Source: Taeniopygia guttata (taxonomy: Eukaryota; Chordata; Aves; Passeriformes; Estrildidae). Taken from it: a stretch of DNA of 64,000 nucleotides. Position numbers and translations under genes: made by a program. Where the stretch lies: assembly GCF_048771995.1 (NCBI RefSeq), contig NC_133026.1, positions 120,113,501 to 120,177,500 of the forward strand. The letters run 5' to 3'. The number at the start of each line of letters is the position of its first letter. Position 1 is the stretch's first letter. The notes under the pieces are model-generated. The model was not told the DNA's origin. It did no database searches and saw only the letters and a program-made list of their open reading frames with translations. Below, one piece after another: positions 39,005 through 53,800 of the stretch.

Positions 39005-39496
39005 ATCCAGCTCAGAGCTCCCCAGCACCTCAAGGACATCAACTGATTGAAGAAAGTCCAGAGGAGGGCCATTAGGAAGATTAGGGGGATGGAGCACCCC
39101 TCCCATGAGGAAAGGCTAAAATAATCAGAATTATTCAGCCTGGACAAGAGAAGACTTTATGGGGACCTAATTGTGGCCTTTCAGCACCTGAAGGGAGCCT
39201 ACAATAAAGACGGCGAGGGACGTTTTAAACAGGGTATGTAGGGACAGGACAAGGGGCAATGGCTTCAAATTGAGAATAGATTTTAGGAAGAAATTCTTTA
39301 CTGTGAGGATGGTGAGGCACTGGAACAGGCTTCCCAGAGAACCTGTGGTTGCCCCATTCCTGGAAGTGCTCAAGACCAGGTTGGATGGAGTTCTAAACAA
39401 CCTGGTTTAGTGAAAGGTGTTCACGGTAGGGGCATTGAAATTAGATTTTTTTCTTCAAGATCCCTTCCAACACAGGCCACTGTATGATTCTCTGAT
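39005..39496 (+). mobile_element. CR1 LINE, about 490-bp 3' fragment
   Basis: Sense CR1, the longest uninterrupted copy in the window. It has GAAAGTCCAGAGGAGGGCCA, AAGAGAAGACTTTATGGGGA, CTTTACTGTGAGGATGGTGA, ACCAGGTTGGATGGAGTTCT and AGATCCCTTCCAACACAGGC, then the GTATGATTCTCTGAT tail. It ends about 330 bp downstream of the RPL7 poly(A) site. It includes the end of ORF2 and the whole 3'UTR. Confidence 0.92.
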
Positions 39497-39824
39497 CTTA
39501 AGATGTTAACAACAGATTTACACTTGTTGCTTCTTTACATAAAGATTTTCACACAGCTTTCTAGCACACTACAACTAAGCAGGAACCCTGCTTGCTCAAC
39601 AACAGCACACAGCTCAGTTTGTCATCTATTGTTACAACTTAAAACTTCACCTGTTACCTGCACAAATCCTTCCAAATTTTTTTCCTCCAAATGAAGGTTA
39701 AGCAGTATCTATATACATACATCTACTGCTAATTCAAACTATGGCTCTGAAACACATGACTTCAAACTGAATCTGCCACTTCAGAGGAGGATCACAAAAA
39801 GAGACCAATTGAGACAACAGACTG

Positions 39825-39887
39825 TTTTGTGCAAGATTGTTTTATTAACAGACCAGACTTTGAAATATTGCAGCTGGGCATCTTTAC
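39825..39887 (-). other. RPL7: RPL7 terminal 3'UTR exon with poly(A) signal
   Basis: On the minus strand a strong polypyrimidine tract and CAG (ending at 39888) precede GTAAAGATGCCC. The AATAAA signal lies at 39846-39841 and is followed by a CA-type cleavage region and a GT-rich stretch. Placed after the stop codon, the end of this exon (TTTCAAAG-TCTGG-TCTG-TTAATAAAACA) resembles the human RPL7 3'UTR as I recall it, which reads TTTCTAAGCTGG then TTGGTTAATAAACA. This supports it as the true last exon. The cleavage point, and so the lower coordinate, is approximate. The exon is untranslated. Confidence 0.75.
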
Positions 39888-42608
39888 CTGCAAGGCAAAG
39901 AAGAAAAAGGTATAATTAGGCACATGTAGATCTGAAACAACTCTAGCCACATGAAAAAGTAACACATTATTTAAGACTGCAGTAGTCTCACACACGGTAA
40001 CTAATTTCTACATTAACATCTCTTCACTGAAAACAGATTTTGAGTACCAGACCTAACAGGATAAGAATTTCTGTCTTGAACCACTGATACATATACTTAA
40101 TATTTAAAGACATGCCAAGACATTGTGCATATTGTAACTTTTGCTGCACTCTCATTTTTGGCACATTTCAGAGACTGTTCACATACAAAAAAGAAAGCAA
40201 AGAAGTTGACTTGGGTCCAGTTTCCATAAAGTTTGCTTGAAAAATTGATGAAATTCAGTATGTTGTCAATACTGATTGTCAGCATTTGCTTTCAAGTACT
40301 ATGCTCCTTCCTCCCAGTCTATATGAAGGAATCAGTACTGGAAGTCTATTTTTTCACTCACTTGAGACTATCACTTAAGAAATAAGTGACAAATAGAATA
40401 AGAATTAGACAAACAGCCCTTCATAATGACATTACCCGGAGAGTACTGCCAGTACTGAACCTACTACTCTAGTCTGCCCTCAGCAGAATCTACAACCTCA
40501 GTAGAAACTACAACATTCTTCTATAAACATGTGCTCCATTCACAACAGCAGAAAGTTGAAGAGACAAGATCAGTTATCTTAGATTTTGTTTGCAGGAAAA
40601 GCATAACAATTGCTTATAAGCATAAAATAAGAAACTGCAAGGTCATTTTCTAAATTAAAAGATGAAGTAAAGCTCTAATGTATGCCACTTATATGGGATG
40701 CTGAGCTACAAGTCCAGTGTAACACATGAGCAATTAGATGAATGAATATCCCTTGTTTCTCTGCCAATACACCAACTCTCCCAGGCATTTCCAACAACTG
40801 CAATAGTGAACTAGAAGCTTCCCATCTCCAGGAAGGCTCCTGAAAACAACAGTACCAGTACACATCTGTCTTTCCTTTACCAGGGGAGATAGAGTTTAGG
40901 ACCTATACCGACAGAAAAGCTGCAGTGTTTCCATTAAAAACAGCATCATGCTCAGAAATTAGACAGGAGCATACAGCCCTCCTCAGCCTTGGCTATGCAC
41001 CAAGCTTCAAGGACACATTTGCCAGTACTGAACTTCCAAGTTTCAGCCACCAGCAGCAAAATTTCTAGAAGAATAGTAGTGGGAGTAACTTAGCATCACC
41101 TCAAGCACCAACGTTACAGCAATTCTGCTCCTCAGTTACCAACATCTTTCCATAGTTGAGCTAAAAGGCTTTTCAAGAACACTGTCCCCTGTAAGGAACT
41201 ATTTTCTTGAAGTTGCAATTTCCACATGCCACGTCAGTGGTGCTTTAAAACTCTGCTGACTTCACACATGTGAGATAACAGCACAACATGCAAGAAGCTT
41301 GAACTGAGGAAATCGGCAGCCTACGAAAAAGGTTTCAAGAATTAATGCTGTCAATCTAATGGAAAGTATCTCCTAGATCTCCTTTAGCTCCTTGGACAGA
41401 AAGCAGACTCCAATGAGCTCTATTTGCTGTGCCTTGGCTGTAAAAGTAGTTTTAAAAGAGTTGAGGGAAAAAAAAAACCACAACAGCAAAACAAAACAAC
41501 ATAAAACTGCCTTTCCTTCATACACTTTACTTTCCGAATTTTAGAAAATTTCTGAATTATCCAAATGCAACTGCCCCCGTTTTAAACTGTAAAGTTACAA
41601 CACTACCCATTTTTTATGAACCAATCCTCTGAAGCTAGAAATTCATAAGTAAACTGCATATCTGATCTAGAAGAAAACAGGACCCCAAAAAAACAACCAC
41701 ACAAAAACCCTAAGCCAAACAAATCCCAACAAACCAACTGAAATAACCATTTTGACTTTGGAGGAATAAGTTTGGGGAAAATTAGGTTTTTGTTTGATAT
41801 CCCTTCCAAATATCCTAAGACAATGAAGTTTTCTTAAATTCTAGCATACACATCAAACCAAAAAGATATTTGACTGAAACTAAGATATGGGCAACACTTA
41901 GTGTTAATAGTTTAGTGTCTAAAAAGCAAAGCGAAATACAAGAACTCTGAAAAACATATTGGCTTGAATGGCAGAGACTTCTCACCAAAGCAGGAAGAGC
42001 AGAGTGACAACAGGTAAGACATTGTTTGGAGTAGGTCCTACCTTTAGGACTCAGCTGTCACTGTTAAATCACTTTAAGTGTTAGTAAACTTTCTCATTTA
42101 TAACTAACAGACTACTCAAATGGGCAAATCAGTCTTTCAAAATTACTAACTTGGTCACTATACAGGAAAGCCTTAAATGAACAATTCTGAAGCTCTAACA
42201 AGCTGAAATTTTAGACCAGTGCTAATCAGGCTTTTCTAGAAAACCTGAAAAAAACATGGTACTTGCAATCACAAGACTTCAATCATATTAACAGATTATT
42301 AAGGAGGCTTGAAAGCTTTAGCCAAGATCTCAAGGCTTCCCAACACAAAACCAAACAAGGCTTTAAAACAAGTTATTGGTAATGTTTGTATTTCCTAAAC
42401 ATATCAGTGGCACTGACAGTTTAACTTCCCGAATGGTTAAGCATTAGTAGGACTTCCAAAATAAAACCAGAACAATATATTGTTCAAGTAGCTTTATACT
42501 GTAGGTACCACCCAAGAATGAGTGAGCATCTATTAAATGTGAATATCTGACAAATAATGACAGCAGCCTGCAGAGCTGAACAGTTGATTGCCTTGGGCAG
42601 TATCTCAC
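39888..42608 (-). other. RPL7: RPL7 3'UTR intron (about 2.7 kb)
   Basis: This is inferred from the donor two bases past the stop codon and the strong acceptor at 39888. It is the longest intron of the gene. I see no CR1 copy and no long ORF. Reading the sense strand by eye, I found no convincing C/D snoRNA (no perfect RTGATGA box followed at the right distance by CTGA inside a pairing stem). H/ACA RNAs cannot be excluded by eye. An A/C-rich low-complexity patch lies at 41466-41500. Confidence 0.7.
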
Positions 42609-47248
<4,640 letters not shown>

Positions 47249-47310
47249 GGTCAGCGCCGGAAGAGAGGGGTGTGCGCCTGCGCGGCGCGCTCTTAGCTCA
47301 TTGGCCCGCG
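47249..47310 (-). promoter_or_regulatory. RPL7: RPL7 core promoter with 5'TOP start and CCAAT box
   Basis: Just upstream of the ATG the minus strand reads CCCCTCTCTTCC (47270-47259), a pyrimidine tract of the 5'TOP type used by vertebrate ribosomal protein mRNAs for mTOR-linked translational control. Transcription probably starts in the C run, giving a leader of about 20 nt. An inverted CCAAT (ATTGG on plus, 47300-47304) lies about 35 bp further upstream. There is no TATA box, as is usual for this class. The start site is inferred. Confidence 0.75.
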
Positions 47311-47453
47311 CAAGGCGAGGTCCTGCCCGGTGGCAGGACCCCGCGTTTGGACATCCTCCGTTGTGCCTGACCGTCGTGCGAGCGCCGGGGTGTCCGGCGA
47401 GTGCCTGAGGTAAAAGTGTCCGGGAACTGCTTCCGCACAGCAGTGCTGGAGCC

Positions 47454-47876
47454 GGCTGTGTGCCGGGATCGGCTGCGTGCCGGGATCGGCTGTGTCCCGG
47501 AATCGGGCTGTGTGCCGGGATCGGGCTGTGTCCCGGGATCGGCTGTGTCCCGGGATCGGCTGTGTCCCGGAACCGGGCTGTGTCCCGGAACCGGGCTGTG
47601 TGCCGAGCACTGGCTGTGTCCCGGGATCGGCTGTGTCCCGGAACCGGGCTGTGTCCCGGAACCGGGCTGTGTGCCGAGCACTGGCTGTGTGCCGGGATCG
47701 GCTGTGTCCCGGAACCGGGCTGTGTGCCGGGATCGGCTGTGTCCCGGAACCGGGCTGTGTCCCGGAACCGGGCTGTGTGCCGGGACCGGGCTGTGTCCCG
47801 AGCACTGGCTGTGTCCCGAGCACTGGCTGTGTCCCGAGCACTGGCTGTGTCCCCAGCACAGGCTGTATCGCGGGCC
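47454..47876. repeat. GC-rich minisatellite, about 24 units of 17/18 bp
   Basis: Tandem units begin GGCTGTGT(G/C)CC and fall into three main endings: GGGATC (17 bp, type A), GGAACCG (18 bp, type B) and GAGCACT (18 bp, type C). The order is not random. An A-B-B-C block appears twice in the middle, and a run of three type C units plus a decayed unit closes the array. Every unit contains CCGG or CCGA, so the array is rich in CpG. It starts about 185 bp upstream of the likely RPL7 start and lies between two divergent promoters. Mixed 17/18 spacing rules out a conserved reading frame. Confidence 0.92.
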
Positions 47877-49260
47877 GGGCGGGAACCGCTCCGCCACCAG
47901 ACCCGGCCTTCCCTGCAGGAGGCTGAGAAGGAGCTCCGGGTGGGTGCTGCCAGCCGTCTTGTCTGAGGCAGGATTTCCCCTATTTCAGCCTTAAAGCCCG
48001 TCCTTGGCGCCCGCGGGACGCCGCCTCCCGCCCGCGCTCAGCACCGCGGCGGGAATGGAGGCTGAGGGGGAGTGCTGCCCGCAGGATCGTTCACCGGCAC
48101 GTACGGGCAGATGGCATCCACGGGCTCCGTTTCTGCCGGGATGGGTTTTCATCAGGCTGGACATCTTTTCGATTCGCCATACGGAATCAGTAAATGCAGT
48201 GTGGAGAAGGGAGGGCGGCTCGGGAAGCAGCGCTGCCCAGCACAGCAGCTTGGAAGGCTGCTTAAGGCTGTGGCTCCTAAGTCCCATCCTGTGCGCGCCT
48301 ACCCGTGCGCCGAAAATCACCCCGGGAGGCACCGGCACATCATTACACATACGGGAAGAAGAGAAATTAGTGGAACTCTTAGCAGCAAGGGACTGTCCGG
48401 TATAAAAAACCGTGTAGACAGCAGGGCGGGGGATAAGGAATGCCGAGCTCTGCATTTACTGACTTTGTTGCCAATTAACAGCACCCAGGGGTGTCACACA
48501 GCACTAACGCCTGAGAACTTTAATGAGAGTGCTTTGGATCCTAGTTACAGGTGTATCAATGTTCATTTTTTTACTATAGTTTTATTTTGTGCTAATACAG
48601 ACATTTGTATCGCTTGATCTTATTAGCAATATTATAAAGGGGGGGATTAAAATCAGCATGCAAAACCACCTGCAATATCTACTGAAGAAAGAAGTTGTCT
48701 GCACTTTCTTCTGAAACTTTTGAACTCGAATTTCTGCTCAATCTGAGAGGCAGCGTTCACAAAGTTCCAACTTTTCTGACAACAGGCAGCTACACAGGGA
48801 AGACAGCACAGCGTCGTGCACTTAAGGCACAGGGGTGCAGGCGAGCAGAGGCAGTGGGATGAGTCCTGCACACCCAAGGGCACGCTCTGGTCCTCATCCT
48901 CTGGAACTGGCAAATGGAGGAGCGGGATGCTCCGGCGCCGGGTGGCCGCAGGGTGCCCAGATACAAGGAGCAGCCGCTGTTATCGCACAGAAGAAAATAC
49001 TTTCCGTGTGCTGACACCTGTGAGCTCCTATTTCAGTCAGTGGCGGGTGAGATATCAGTGACCTCTGTACTTGGCTGACAGACCAAGAAGTCATGGGGGT
49101 TTTCCTCAGCGGTTTCCGCAGCTCAGCAGAGGATCCCCAGGCACACGGGCATCGTGCATCCTGCGGTGACCCAGGGGTTCCTTTGGGTTTCCAGCTTCCC
49201 TGCGTCTCTAGCCCCGAGCACGAACCTTCAGCGCCCGCGCGCGTCCCTCTAACCCGCGCC
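47877..49260. other. Spacer between minisatellite and RDH10 promoter
   Basis: About 1.4 kb between the minisatellite and the RDH10 CpG island. GC content falls from about 48150 and rises again from about 49100. I see no CR1 copy and no convincing exon. The open frames here (for example 48004-48405 and 48072-48617) match nothing I know and lack codon-usage support. The stretch could hold shared enhancers or a promoter-antisense transcript, but nothing in it demonstrates one. Confidence 0.5.
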
Positions 49261-49299
49261 GCGGCGTAGCGCCCGAGATGGCGCTCCGGCGGGGCGCGG

Positions 49300-49319
49300 C
49301 GCACCCCGGGACTTGTAGT
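49300..49319 (-). promoter_or_regulatory. ZNF143 (SBS-type) motif
   Basis: The minus strand reads ACTACAAGTCCC followed by GGGGTGC. The first twelve bases match the ZNF143/THAP11 SBS consensus ACTACAAnTCCC exactly. It lies about 225 bp upstream of the predicted RDH10 start. Binding is inferred from the motif alone. Confidence 0.55.
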
Positions 49320-49514
49320 CCTGGGGCGGGCTGGAGCCGCCGGGAGCCGCCGGGACGCCCGCCCCCAGCAGCGCAAAGCACTGGCTGTCCCGTCCCCGTT
49401 CCCGTCGGGGACCTCCCCCGGCGGCGGGGCGGAGCGGGACAGGGGCGGGGGGTCCCGGGAATGCGGGGCGGGATGGGCCGGCCCGGGGGAGGGGCTCGGC
49501 CTCCCGGTCCGCCC

Positions 49515-49522
49515 TATATAGA
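49515..49522 (+). promoter_or_regulatory. RDH10: RDH10 TATA box
   Basis: TATATAGA sits in a GC-rich surround about 300 bp before the start codon. It predicts a start site near 49545 and a 5' leader of about 275 nt. A TATA box inside a CpG island fits a regulated rather than housekeeping gene. Confidence 0.7.
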
Positions 49523-49637
49523 GCGGCCGAGCGAGCAAGATGTTCACTGCCAGTAGCGGGGCCGCGGGCGGGACGGGGCAGGGTAGGCAGGCGGTGGGCA
49601 GGCAGGCAGCGCCGTGTCTGGGCTCCGTCCTCGGCGA

Positions 49638-49643
49638 ATGTGA
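49638..49643 (+). promoter_or_regulatory. RDH10: Start-stop element (ATG TGA) in the RDH10 leader
   Basis: It is the only ATG between the predicted transcription start and the coding start, and it is followed directly by TGA. Such minimal upstream ORFs can stall ribosomes and dampen translation. The context is weak (C at -3, T at +4). A regulatory effect is inference. Confidence 0.4.
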
Positions 49644-49818
49644 CTGAGGCGGGGCGTGGGGCTGCGAGCGGCACGGGGCGGGGGAGCTCGGCGGCGGGAC
49701 CCCCGTGAGCGGAGCCTCCCTCGGTGCCCGCAGCGGGCGGTCCGGGGCAGCGGCGGCTCCAGGTCCGGGAGCCGGGCGGCGAGGAGGCTCCGTGCCGCCA
49801 GCCCCGCGGTCCGGCAGC

Positions 49819-50110
49819 ATGAACATCCTACTGGAGTTCTTCGTGGTGACTTTCCGAGTGCTGTGGGCGTTCGTGCTGGCCGCGGCCAAGTGGCTGGTGC
49901 GGCCCAAAGAGAAAAGTGTGGCGGGGCAGGTGTGCCTGATCACCGGGGCGGGCAGCGGCCTGGGCCGCCTCTTCGCCCTGGAGTTCGCCCGGCGCCGGGC
50001 GCTTTTGGTGCTGTGGGACATCAACACGCAGAGCAATGAGGAGACGGCGGGCATGGTGCGGCACATCTACCGGGAGATGGCCGAGGAGGCGGCGGCCGCC
50101 GCCCCCGGAG
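49819..50110 (+). CDS. RDH10: RDH10 coding exon 1 (residues 1-97 + 1 nt)
   Basis: The ATG lies in GGCAGCATGA, with G at -3. The donor is CCCCCGGAG|GTAAGC. The exon encodes the membrane anchor, the glycine-rich cofactor loop and the start of the alanine-rich linker. Confidence 0.95.
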
Positions 50111-50816
50111 GTAAGCGGCGGGGCTCCCCGCGCTGTCCCCGCCGCTCACCTGCCCGGCCCGGGGCAGGGGGAGCCGGGGCTGCACCCGGCGGGTCCAGCC
50201 CGGAGCAGCGCTCACCTGCGGCGGGCCCTGAGAGCGGCTCCGGGCTGGAGACCGCCGGGCGCAGAGAATCAGACGCCCCGACGGTGCTTCTGCGAGCCAG
50301 AGCCGGCCCTGTGCTGGCAGCGGTGAGCGCAGACCTGCTTCGCGGAGCCTCGGCCTCCAGCAGCGGCTTTAAAACCTGCAGCTCTTCCTAACACACGTAG
50401 CGGCGATAGTAAATAGCTGACTCCTGGTGTACTGCAATGACACCAAAGTAAACAGAAGTTTTGGTGGTTTGAAATTGTATTTGCTATTTCTGCTTGAACT
50501 ACTTGTTTGAATGTCAAAATATGAGCGAGAACCTTATTGCCCCCCACCCCTTCTGTTCTTTTATCTGTGTTCTTTAGTGGCTGGAGATGGAGAGAAAGAT
50601 GTGCTGCCCCATTGCAACTTGCAGGTTTACACGTACACCTGTGATGTGGGCAAAAGAGAGAATGTCTACTTGACAGCTGAGAGGGTCCGTAAGGAGGTTG
50701 GCGAGGTGTCTGTCCTGGTTAACAACGCCGGTGTGGTCTCCGGGCACCATCTTCTGGAGTGTCCTGATGAGCTTATTGAGAGGACCATGATGGTTAACTG
50801 TCACGCACACTTCTGG
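49819..50816 (+). CDS. RDH10: Retinol dehydrogenase 10, N-terminal half (exons 1-2, continues beyond window)
   Basis: Membrane-bound short-chain dehydrogenase/reductase (SDR16C family) that oxidises all-trans-retinol to retinal, the first and rate-limiting step towards retinoic acid in the embryo. Exon 1 (49819-50110, 292 nt) and exon 2 (50578-50816, 239 nt) join in frame and encode 177 of about 341 residues. Residues 3-27 form a hydrophobic membrane segment. The dinucleotide-binding TGAGSGLG lies at 42-49, the acidic residue of LWDIN at 67, NNAG at 146-149, and catalytic Asn171 in MVNCHAHFW. The Ser and YxxxK of the active site belong to exons beyond 64000. Compared with human as I recall it, only the linker at residues 86-106 differs strongly (alanine run 91-95), and it straddles the exon junction. 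The ATG is the conserved start; an open frame reaches further upstream but has no in-frame ATG. RPL7 is divergent on the left. Confidence 0.96.
50111..50577 (+). other. RDH10: RDH10 intron 1 (467 bp)
   Basis: A short intron. Its first half is the tail of the CpG island, and its second half is AT-rich with a pyrimidine tract before the acceptor. No repeat or internal gene is seen. Confidence 0.9.
50578..50816 (+). CDS. RDH10: RDH10 coding exon 2 (residues 98-177)
   Basis: The acceptor is TGTGTTCTTTAG|TGGCTG and the donor CTTCTGG|GTAACT. It encodes [20 protein letters not shown], the NNAG motif and [10 protein letters not shown]. The junction after Trp177 is phase 0, where I recall the human protein continuing TTKAFLP. 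The next exon is not in the window. Confidence 0.95.
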
Positions 50817-53800
50817 GTAACTATAAACTCCTTTCTGCTGCCCTTGTTGGTAATTAATTTTGGGAAATGAACTGCTGTTTCAGAACTCCTGTCTCTTTGA
50901 GGTTTGTACTTGTTCTTTTTTACTTGTAGGATTACTGCTTTGGGTGTTTCTTGTTTTGAATTCACTGTTCTGTTTAATAGGAATGCTGGTATTAAGATTG
51001 TTAACAAATAGTTTTTAATCAGCTGTATCCTCCTAGAATCCAGAGTTCTAAGTCTTCTGGCCATTTCTGTAGCTTTGGATATTAAATCCTTTACAAGCAA
51101 TAATCTCTGAATCTGCTTAAAGGTCGTTGCTGTTAATGAATGGCTTCTTTTCTCACATACTCTTCTGCCAGCACATTAACAGCTTTAATATACTGTTTTA
51201 ATGATTATTATAATAGCAAACTTGCACATTTCTGGAAAAGAAATCTTTAAAACCCCTGCTGAAAATGTTGTTTAAATTGCCTTGGAGGCAAATTGTTCCT
51301 TTTGAAGGCTGGGAGGAAAGGCAAAAAAGATTTCTCAAGAAACCGAGCCAGGAACACTTTTTCAGGAACCCTGTGTATTTATCCTCATGGCTTTCTCTGG
51401 AGGCTCACTGTAGAAGTAAGAAAATCTTAATGATGGTTTCTGGGATGCTATTGTCTCCACAACTAGCCGGTGCTAATTAAGGAGAACAAGTATGTGGTCT
51501 TACTCTTTTTGTCCATCTAAACCTTGTTTTCCCATGTGGTTTATTTTTAGACCCGTAGTGGTGTGGAGTTACATAAATTGGACTGTTGAAGGAGGGCATG
51601 ATGCACACTTGGGTTAGCATTAGCTGTCAGACTGAGACCATTGTTAGTATTAAAACTGTTCTTTGAGTCCTCAAATAAGGTTATGAAATACACTTGCATA
51701 ACAATGAGAAGATTAAGCAATCTGAAATATACTTCAACTTAAACCTCCTTTGACTGATCTTACCTTTTCAAAACACAATTTTATAAAGTGCCTCATCTTC
51801 AAAACTTAAAGGCCCTCCCAAGCCAACTTTTTAACATGGAAATGAAATGCTGTTTCATAACCCTGACGGAGCCCCTTTAAATCTGCACTGTGACACAGTT
51901 AATGGCAGAGCAGTCTCTTTCCAGTGTATTGTAAAGCTTGCAGAGAATGCACAGGAGATAGTATGTTTAGGAGTTATTTTAAATCTCAAAGCATATCTTT
52001 TAAATAATCTGAGAGGTTCTGAGAATGCTTATGTGACTTCTTATAATTAGGAGTTATGTGTGTTCCCCTTAATAAAAGTTAAATTGGTGCTTAAGCCAAT
52101 AGAGATGTGTAGTAGATTTAATGACTGTTATTGATGTGGCTTAAATGTTGAATTGACAGTTTCCAAGAACTCTAAATTATGACATCACCATGAGTTAAAA
52201 TATGGGAGGATCCTAAATTCTCCAGCTGTTCTTCCTTCAGGCCTAAGTCATACACTTATTTATAACAGTTTCAGAGGCCTTTTTAAAGCACTCTGTGTGT
52301 TCTGAGTCTCTTACAGTAATAGGAAACTAAACTTAGAGTCTTGTATTGCTATGATTTGGTTTCCATAATAGTTCCATTCATCTATCTCTAAACATTAGTG
52401 TGAAGTAGCTTTAAAAAAAAAAAATTACTTCAAGAAGGTATAGCTATGTCTGGACTGCGGAACTTGAGATTTTGGCTTAAGTTTTAAAGGAGTAGTCAAC
52501 ACCCTTTAGATTTAACTGAGGATCTGTTCATATGTAAACTTCCTGTAGATTCTGTGTCCTGCTTTGCTTTTCCTTTTATTTTTTTTGCTGCTGGCACAGC
52601 TCTTCCTTGTGTTCCCCTTCATGGTCCCAGAAAAGATTGGCTTGACCAATAGTGGGTGGACTTCTGTTGAAAGTAATACTACTTAATTCATAAGATATCA
52701 TCTGAATCAGCTGATTTGAAGCCAACTTTTTTGATGCAAGTCAATGCTGACTTAAATAGAACAATGTGTCTAGATGTGTGAAGTCTTATACAGCTAGTCT
52801 TTTCCGTGTCAGCTAAACTGGTGGTCCAAAAGCGAAGCTAATACTCTGGAGCATTATGTAGGCTTTTAAGTATTCTTGGAGGGTGTTTAGTCCAAAAAAC
52901 TGTAAGTGGGTTTTGTAAAGACATGGATCTTGCATGTAATACTCCTTTGGTAGTTAAGTGTCTGTACTTTCTGGGGTTTTGGTGTGTTGTGTGGGGTTTT
53001 TTTTAATGCGGTTCGGGGGAAATTCTTTTTTATCCCTTAATCATTAATCAAACATTAATGTGTTTCTATATAAAAACTAAAAATAAGGCTCCAGTACTGT
53101 CCTTTGAAACATTTGACATCAGATTAATTGCCTGTTCTCCATGCAGAATGCAGGTGATCTGATCTTGCTTTTATGTTAGCAGCTACCATCAGAAGGCTGC
53201 CCAACTTCTGCAGTAGGCAGTGACATGAAAATCTGTCACCGTTTTGCTGTTGTGACTCCAACTGGGCTGTGTACCATATCACAAACTGGCAGTCGAGAGA
53301 GCCTTAGCAGCATGCAACAGCCTAAACAGATGCTTTCCATTTTGCTGACATGCATGATTTGTGTAATCCTTCCTATGAGTGTTCTATATAAAAATGTCAC
53401 CACTGCATCATGTAGCAATTTCCACAGCATAAAATCCACTGCAGTATTAAAAACCTGTTATTTCATGCTGTGATAACTTGAATGCTTCTGATATTGAAAA
53501 CATAGGGACAAAATCCAGTCCTGGTTTGAAATAAGCCAGCTCTGTTTTACTATAATTTGCAGATGCATAAAATTGTAGCAGGGGTGTAACACTACCTTTC
53601 CTGCCAGCCTGTTGCAAGAATAATGACTTACTTGGCTACACTTGTCAATTATTAGAACTGAATTTCTACAGACTAGGAAATTTTCTCTCATGTGTCAGGA
53701 TTCCAATTTCAAAAATGTCACAATATAACTTAAAGCTGTTGATAAATCAGATTTTAGTAAATACAGGAATCAGAGTTTTTTTCTTGTAGTTTTACAATAA

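Larger units (their letters stand above)
49200..50350. promoter_or_regulatory. RDH10: CpG island over RDH10 promoter and exon 1
   Basis: Dense CG dinucleotides and several GC boxes (GGGGCGGG-type, for example around 49322 and 49442) extend from about 350 bp upstream of the TATA box through exon 1 into intron 1. This is typical of a developmentally regulated vertebrate gene. The edges are approximate. Confidence 0.75.

Noticed and set aside
42545-42560. AATAGA-like poly(A) variant soon after the RPL7 stop codon
   Set aside because: It is a weak variant. The strong donor next to the stop and the distant exon with canonical AATAAA and 3'UTR similarity fit better.
47293-47994. Several overlapping open frames of 150-200 codons on both strands across the minisatellite (peptides such as CVPGSAVSRNRAV)
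   Set aside because: They are tandem-repeat artefacts. The 17/18-bp units lack stops in any frame, and the mixed unit length shifts the frame repeatedly, so no selected reading frame exists.
49705-49818. In-frame upstream extension of RDH10
   Set aside because: The frame is open but has no ATG, and the conserved protein starts at 49819 ([10 protein letters not shown]). It is 5' leader.
48894-50066. 390-codon minus-strand open frame across the RDH10 promoter and exon 1
   Set aside because: It is antisense to real RDH10 coding sequence and CpG island. The proline/arginine/alanine-rich composition is what GC-rich DNA gives by chance.
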